Of a stretch of DNA of 64,000 bases, positions 59,782-64,000 are shown piece after piece. Under the pieces are notes generated by a model. It ran no database searches. It was not told the origin of the DNA and worked only from the letters and a program-made list of their open reading frames with translations. Position 1 is the stretch's first letter, and every line of letters starts with the position of its first letter. Made by a program: the position numbers and the translations under genes. This DNA is from Alsobacter ponti. GTDB lineage: Bacteria > Pseudomonadota > Alphaproteobacteria > Rhizobiales > Beijerinckiaceae. The DNA is taken from positions 235,222 to 299,221 of the forward strand of contig NZ_JANCLU010000003.1 in NCBI RefSeq assembly GCF_024294805.1, written 5' to 3'.

Positions 59782-61659
59782 ATGGAGGTCGCCACCCACG
59801 CCGCGGACGACGCCTCCCCCGGGCGCGGCGACGACCGGTCCTGGACCGCCGTCGTCGACCGCGTCGTCGGCGGCGCGGTGGAGAACGCCGCCGCCGCGCT
59901 CGTCGCGGCGGAGGTGGTGATCCTGTTCGCCGGCGTGGTGTCGCGCTACGTCCTGCACCGGCCGCTCACCTGGTCGGACGAGCTGGCGTCGACGCTGTTC
60001 CTGTGGCTCGCCATGTTCGGCTCCGTGCTCGGCATCCGCGCCAACTCGCACATGCGGATGACGGCGCTGGTGAGCAAGCTCACCCCGGCGCGGCGCGACT
60101 TCTTCGAGGCGCTCGCCGTCGCCGGCGGGCTCGCCTTCTGCGTCCTCATCGCGTACTCGGCCTTCGAGTACGCCTACGAGGAAAGCTTCATCACCACCTC
60201 GGCGCTGGAGATCGCGGGCGCGTGGCGCGCCTCGGCCTTTCCCGTCGGCATCGTGCTGATGGCGCTGTTCGCGCTGCTGCGGCTGGCGCGCGCCACCAGC
60301 CTGCCGCACGCGCTGGGCGCGCTGGCGCTGACCGCCGCCGTGGCGCTCGCCTTCTGGCTGCTCGGGCCGAGCCTGAAGACCCTCGGCAACCTCAACCTCG
60401 TCATCTTCTTCGTCGGCGTGGTCGGCGTGGCGGTGTTCGCCGGCGTGCCGATCGGCTTTTCCTTCGCGCTCGCCACCTTCGGCTATCTCGCCCTCACCAC
60501 GCGCGTGCCGACCATGGTGATGGTGGGCCGAATCGACGAGGGCATGAGCCACCTGATCCTGCTGGCCGTGCCGCTGTTCGTGTTCCTCGGCCTGCTGATC
60601 GAGATGACCGGCATGGCCCGCGCCATGGTGCAGTTCCTGGCGAGCCTGCTGGGCCACGTGCGCGGCGGGCTCTCCTACGTGCTGATCGGCGCGATGTACC
60701 TCGTCTCCGGCATTTCCGGCGCCAAGGCGGCCGACATGGCGGCGGTGGCCCCGGCTTTGTTCCCGGAGATGCGGGCGCGCGGGGCCAAGCCCGGCGACCT
60801 CGTGGCGTTGCTGTCGGCGACCGGCGCGCAGACCGAGACGATTCCGCCCTCCATCGTGCTCATCACCATCGGCTCCGTTACCGGTGTGTCGATCGCCGCC
60901 CTGTTCACCGGCGGCATGCTGCCCGGCGTCGTGCTGGCCGTCGGCCTGTGCTTCGTGGTGGCGCGGCGCTACCGCAACGACGACCTCTCCCACGTGCGGC
61001 GGGCGCGCTGGGGCGAGATCGGCCGCGCCTTCGTCATCGCCTTCCCGGCGCTCGCGCTGCCCTTCGTGATCCGCGCCGCCGTGGTGGAGGGCGTGGCGAC
61101 GGCGACCGAGGTGTCGACCATCGGCATCGTCTACGCCGTGCTGGCGGGGCTGCTGGTCTACCGCCAGTTCGACTGGGCGCGCATCCGGCCGATGCTGATC
61201 GAGACGGCCAGCCTGTCGGGCGCGATCCTGTTCATCATCGGCGCGGCCTCCGGCATGGCCTGGGGCCTCACCCAGTCCGGCTTCTCGCGCACGCTCGCCT
61301 CGGCGATGACGGCGCTGCCGGGCGGCGCGGCGACCTTCATGGCGGTGTCGATCCTCGCCTTCGTCGTGCTCGGCAGCGTGCTCGAGGGCATCCCCGCCAT
61401 CGTGCTGTTCGGCCCGCTGCTGTTTCCGATCGCCAAGGCGGTCGGCATCCACGAGGTCCACTACGCCATGGTGGTGATCCTGGCGATGGGCCTGGGCCTG
61501 TTCTCGCCGCCCTTCGGCGTCGGCTACTACGCGGCCTGCGCCATCGGCAAGGTGCATCCCGACGAGGGCATCGGGCCGATCTGGGCCTACATGCTGGCGC
61601 TGCTGATCGGCCTGATCGTCGTCGCCGCCGTGCCGTGGATCTCCATCGGCTTCCTGTAA
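59782..61659 (+). CDS. TRAP transporter fused small and large permease (DctQM)
   Basis: The 625-residue protein fuses a DctQ-like four-helix domain (~25-180) and a DctM-like domain (~200-625). The DctQ part has SRYVLHRPLTWSDELASTLF; the DctM part has FAGVPIGFSFALATFGYLAL, ISGAKAADMAAVAPAL and GLGLFSPPFGVGYYAACAI. It drives Na+- or H+-coupled carboxylate uptake. A linker segment of extra helices (~185-225) joins the two parts. Confidence 0.92.
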   Translation: MEVATHAADDASPGRGDDRSWTAVVDRVVGGAVENAAAALVAAEVVILFAGVVSRYVLHRPLTWSDELASTLFLWLAMFGSVLGIRANSHMRMTALVSKLTPARRDFFEALAVAGGLAFCVLIAYSAFEYAYEESFITTSALEIAGAWRASAFPVGIVLMALFALLRLARATSLPHALGALALTAAVALAFWLLGPSLKTLGNLNLVIFFVGVVGVAVFAGVPIGFSFALATFGYLALTTRVPTMVMVGRIDEGMSHLILLAVPLFVFLGLLIEMTGMARAMVQFLASLLGHVRGGLSYVLIGAMYLVSGISGAKAADMAAVAPALFPEMRARGAKPGDLVALLSATGAQTETIPPSIVLITIGSVTGVSIAALFTGGMLPGVVLAVGLCFVVARRYRNDDLSHVRRARWGEIGRAFVIAFPALALPFVIRAAVVEGVATATEVSTIGIVYAVLAGLLVYRQFDWARIRPMLIETASLSGAILFIIGAASGMAWGLTQSGFSRTLASAMTALPGGAATFMAVSILAFVVLGSVLEGIPAIVLFGPLLFPIAKAVGIHEVHYAMVVILAMGLGLFSPPFGVGYYAACAIGKVHPDEGIGPIWAYMLALLIGLIVVAAVPWISIGFL

Positions 61660-61723
61660 GCCTTCTCGCGTCGCGCGCGCCGGCGGCGCGCGGCGAACCC
61701 GACGACGCCGGCGGGATGTCACC

Positions 61724-62527
61724 ATGGCAGGCAGAGTGAGCGGCAAGACGGCCATCGTGTTCGGGGCGGGCTCGTCCGGCCCCGGCTGGGGCAACGGCAA
61801 GGCCGCCGCGGTGCTCTACGCCCGCGAGGGCGCTGCGGTCGCCTGCGTCGACATCTCCGCCGAGGCGGCGGCCGAGACGGCCGGCATCATCGCCGCCGAG
61901 GGCGGGCGGGCGCTCGCCATCGCCGCCGACGTCACCGATCTGGCCAGCGTCGAGGACGCGGCGGCGCGCGCGATGGCCGCCTTCGGGGCCATCGACATCC
62001 TGCACAACAATGTCGGCGTGGTGGTGCCGGGCGGCCCGGAGGAGCTGGACGAGGCCGGGTTCCAGCGCGGGCTCGACCTCAATGTCGGCTCGGTCTACCG
62101 CACGGCCAAGGTGCTGCTGCCGCATTTCCGCGAGCGGCGCGCCGGCAGCATCGTCAACATCTCGTCGCTGGCCGCGATAAGGTGGACCGGCTACCCCTAT
62201 TTCGCCTATTACGCGGCCAAGGCCGCCGTGGTGCAGGCCACCGTGGCGATCGCCCTGCAATACGCGCCGCACGGCGTGCGCGCCAACGCGGTGCTGCCGG
62301 GGCTGATCGACACCCCCCTCATCTACGCGCAGATCTCGGCCAACTACGCCTCGGCGGAGGAGATGGTGGCGGCGCGCAACCGCGCCGTGCCGCTGGGCAA
62401 GATGGGCACGGCATGGGACGTCGCCGCGGCGGCTGTGTTCCTCGCCTCCGACGAGGCGAAATTCATCACCGGCGTGGCGCTGCCGGTCGACGGCGGGCAG
62501 AGCCAGGCGACGCCGGTTCCGCACTGA
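61724..62527 (+). CDS. Short-chain dehydrogenase/reductase 1
   Basis: The 267-residue SDR has an unusual glycine motif, GAGSSGPGWGNGKA (~11-24), in place of TGxxxGxG. It also has DILHNNVGVV, the catalytic Ser in NISSLAA, and YYAAKAAV with Tyr/Lys at ~160-164. It probably oxidises a hydroxyacyl or ring hydroxyl intermediate with NAD(P). It is in line with the TRAP genes, 64 bases after the permease. Confidence 0.88.
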   Translation: MAGRVSGKTAIVFGAGSSGPGWGNGKAAAVLYAREGAAVACVDISAEAAAETAGIIAAEGGRALAIAADVTDLASVEDAAARAMAAFGAIDILHNNVGVVVPGGPEELDEAGFQRGLDLNVGSVYRTAKVLLPHFRERRAGSIVNISSLAAIRWTGYPYFAYYAAKAAVVQATVAIALQYAPHGVRANAVLPGLIDTPLIYAQISANYASAEEMVAARNRAVPLGKMGTAWDVAAAAVFLASDEAKFITGVALPVDGGQSQATPVPH

Positions 62528-62598
62528 CGGACGATTTCGGACGGCTCTTCGCCGGGCGCACGCCCGGGCGGAAGGCGGCTGCAGACAGGGGACGGATC

Positions 62599-63384
62599 AT
62601 GGCGAGGCACGGGACAACGGCGCTGGTGACGGGCGCGGCGCGCGGCATCGGGCTGGCGGCGGCGCGCCATTTCCTCGATGAGGGATGGGCCGTCGCCCTG
62701 CTCGACAAGGACGGCCCCGGGCTCGACGCCGCGATCCAGGCGCTGGGCGAGCCCGAGCGCACCATGCCCATCCATTGCGACATCGCCGACCCGGCGTCGC
62801 CGGGGCTCGCCGCCCAAATGGTGCGCGAGCGCTGGGGGCGGCTCGACGCCCTCGTCAACAACGCCGGCGAGGCGGTGTTCAAGCCGATCCTGGAGACGAC
62901 GCGCGCCGAGTGGGAGCGCGTGATGGCGGTCAACCTCACCGGGCCGTTTCTGCTGTCGCAGGCCTGCGCGCCTTTGATGGCGGAGGGCGGCGGCGGGGCC
63001 ATCGTCAACATCGCCTCGATCTCCGGCCTGCGCGCCTCGACGCTGCGCGTCGCCTACGGCACCAGCAAGGCCGCGCTGATCCACCTGACCAAGCAGCAGG
63101 CGGCCGAGCTGGGCGAGCTCGGCATCCGCGTCAACGCCATCGCGCCGGGGCCCGTCGACACGGCGATGGCCAAGGAGGTGCACAGCGCCGAAATCCGCGC
63201 CGACTATCACGACGCCATCCCGCTCAACCGCTACGGGCTGGAGGAGGAGATCGCCGCCGCGATCCTGTTCCTGTGCGGCGCGCAGGCGAGCTACGTCACC
63301 GGCCAGACACTGGCGGTGGACGGCGGTTTCGACGCCGTCGGCATCGGCCTGCCGACGCTGCGCGGCCGTCGGAAATCGGTCTGA
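62599..63384 (+). CDS. Short-chain dehydrogenase/reductase 2
   Basis: The 261-residue classical SDR has TALVTGAARGIG (~7-18), LVNNAGEAVF, NIASISG with the catalytic Ser and YGTSKAALIHL with Tyr/Lys (~154-158). The C-terminal YVTGQTLAVDGGF is typical of FabG-like enzymes. It follows SDR 1 after 71 bases and is probably part of the same catabolic unit. It is the last gene before the rRNA operon. Confidence 0.88.
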   Translation: MARHGTTALVTGAARGIGLAAARHFLDEGWAVALLDKDGPGLDAAIQALGEPERTMPIHCDIADPASPGLAAQMVRERWGRLDALVNNAGEAVFKPILETTRAEWERVMAVNLTGPFLLSQACAPLMAEGGGGAIVNIASISGLRASTLRVAYGTSKAALIHLTKQQAAELGELGIRVNAIAPGPVDTAMAKEVHSAEIRADYHDAIPLNRYGLEEEIAAAILFLCGAQASYVTGQTLAVDGGFDAVGIGLPTLRGRRKSV

Positions 63385-63440
63385 ACGCGACGGCGCCACA
63401 GGGTTTGTGACGGTTTCGCGAAAGTTTTCCACAGACCCCC

Positions 63441-63469
63441 TTGCGTCGAAAGGCGATAGGGCCTAAATC
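63441..63469 (+). promoter_or_regulatory. Candidate rrn promoter
   Basis: TTGCGT (63441-63446) and TAAATC (63464-63469) are separated by 17 bases and followed by a GC-rich discriminator (CCGCCTCGCC), as expected for a stringently controlled rRNA promoter. It lies ~280 bases before the 16S 5' end. Confidence 0.5.
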
Positions 63470-63560
63470 CCGCCTCGCCGCCGACGAGTTCGGCGCCTTC
63501 CCCGAGAGATCGGACAGACCAGACGGCTCCGCCGTCGATGTCCGTTCTGGCGTGGAAGCG

Positions 63561-63571
63561 GCTCTTTGACA
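63561..63571 (+). promoter_or_regulatory. rrn antitermination boxA
   Basis: GCTCTTTGACA closely matches the bacterial boxA (TGCTCTTTAACA) bound by NusB/S10, in the expected leader position ~180 bases before 16S. Confidence 0.7.
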
Positions 63572-63751
63572 TTCGAAGATGAAACAAGAGAAACGCGGAC
63601 GGCGGAGTCCTTGCGCGGTTCGGGTTGGCTTCGGCTGGCCCGGATCGATGAAGACTTCGACTGGTTACGCGTTTTGAGCTCGCGATGGGTTTCGGCCTGT
63701 CGTGAACTCCGTCAATGACGTGATGCGTGATCGGCTATGATCTTCTCTCTA

Positions 63752-64000
<249 letters not shown>

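Larger units (their letters stand above)
63385..63751 (+). promoter_or_regulatory. rRNA operon promoter and leader region
   Basis: This is the 367-base region ahead of 16S. It holds a DnaA-box-like TTTTCCACA (63425-63433), a probable sigma-70 promoter (63441-63469), boxA GCTCTTTGACA (63561-63571) and a leader resembling those of other alphaproteobacterial rrn operons (GAGAAACGCGGACGGCGG from 63588). I see no protein gene. Confidence 0.7.

Overview
The window is high-GC bacterial chromosome from an alphaproteobacterium, most likely of the order Hyphomicrobiales (Rhizobiales). Three things support this. The first ~250 bases of a 16S rRNA gene lie at the right end behind a leader typical of that class. 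There is a complete Tad/Cpa pilus cluster with an alphaproteobacterial gene set. A TamA-TamB pair and many ATGA start/stop overlaps are also present. I do not assign a family. I recognised no insertion sequence, prophage, CRISPR array or tRNA gene, so the segment reads as ordinary core plus metabolic chromosome.

Left part (1-11.3 kb): the Tad (tight adherence) type IVb pilus system. It comprises a divergent prepilin peptidase (cpaA), the Flp pilin, cpaB, the secretin cpaC, a very short lipoprotein where cpaD would be expected, two TadE-like pseudopilins, cpaE, the ATPase cpaF, tadB, tadC, the TPR lipoprotein tadD and a secreted unknown. A near-perfect intrinsic terminator sits inside the cluster between the lipoprotein and the first pseudopilin. 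It probably separates abundant pilin/secretin transcription from the assembly machinery. Two detached TadG-like proteins lie at 41-47 kb, on either side of an O-GlcNAc-transferase-like glycosyltransferase and a sugar-nucleotide epimerase.

Middle part (11.3-48.3 kb): molybdopterin adenylyltransferase (mogA) and a divergent Crp/Fnr-family regulator; an MFS transporter; a dienelactone hydrolase; a PPOX-fold protein with a small HTH protein; tamB-tamA (outer-membrane protein export); an envelope-glycan group (two polytopic membrane proteins and a GT2-GtrA fusion); an AI-2E-type transporter with a large extra C-terminal domain; an L,D-transpeptidase; and a fatty-acid desaturase. Next comes a tightly overlapping three-gene operon combining a sarcosine/dimethylglycine-dehydrogenase-like flavoprotein, an MttB-family methyltransferase and a leaderless PhnD-like binding protein. 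A UPF0303 protein, a YhaN/YhaO-like (SbcC/SbcD-like) DNA-metabolism pair, the TadG/glycosyltransferase block and a sterol-desaturase-like hydroxylase follow.

Right part (48.6-64 kb): aldehyde dehydrogenase, nitronate-monooxygenase-like flavoprotein, ilvD, a YidB/DUF937 protein and an alpha/beta hydrolase. After these is a carboxylic-acid catabolic block. An IclR regulator, a thiolase-like enzyme and an acyl-CoA ligase are read leftward; a TRAP transporter (DctP plus fused DctQM) and two short-chain dehydrogenases are read rightward from the same intergenic region. Uptake, CoA activation and oxidation/thiolysis of one unidentified carboxylate is the simplest reading. The window ends in a ribosomal RNA operon with a recognisable promoter, boxA and 16S 5' end.

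The strongest leads for new biology are the methyltransferase/flavoprotein/leaderless binding-protein operon with no corrinoid protein in sight, the TadG-like pair enclosing glycosylation genes, the CpaE with a lysine-less P-loop, the AI-2E transporter with an extra domain, and the internal terminator of the pilus cluster. Functions are inferred from reading the proteins; no database search was run.
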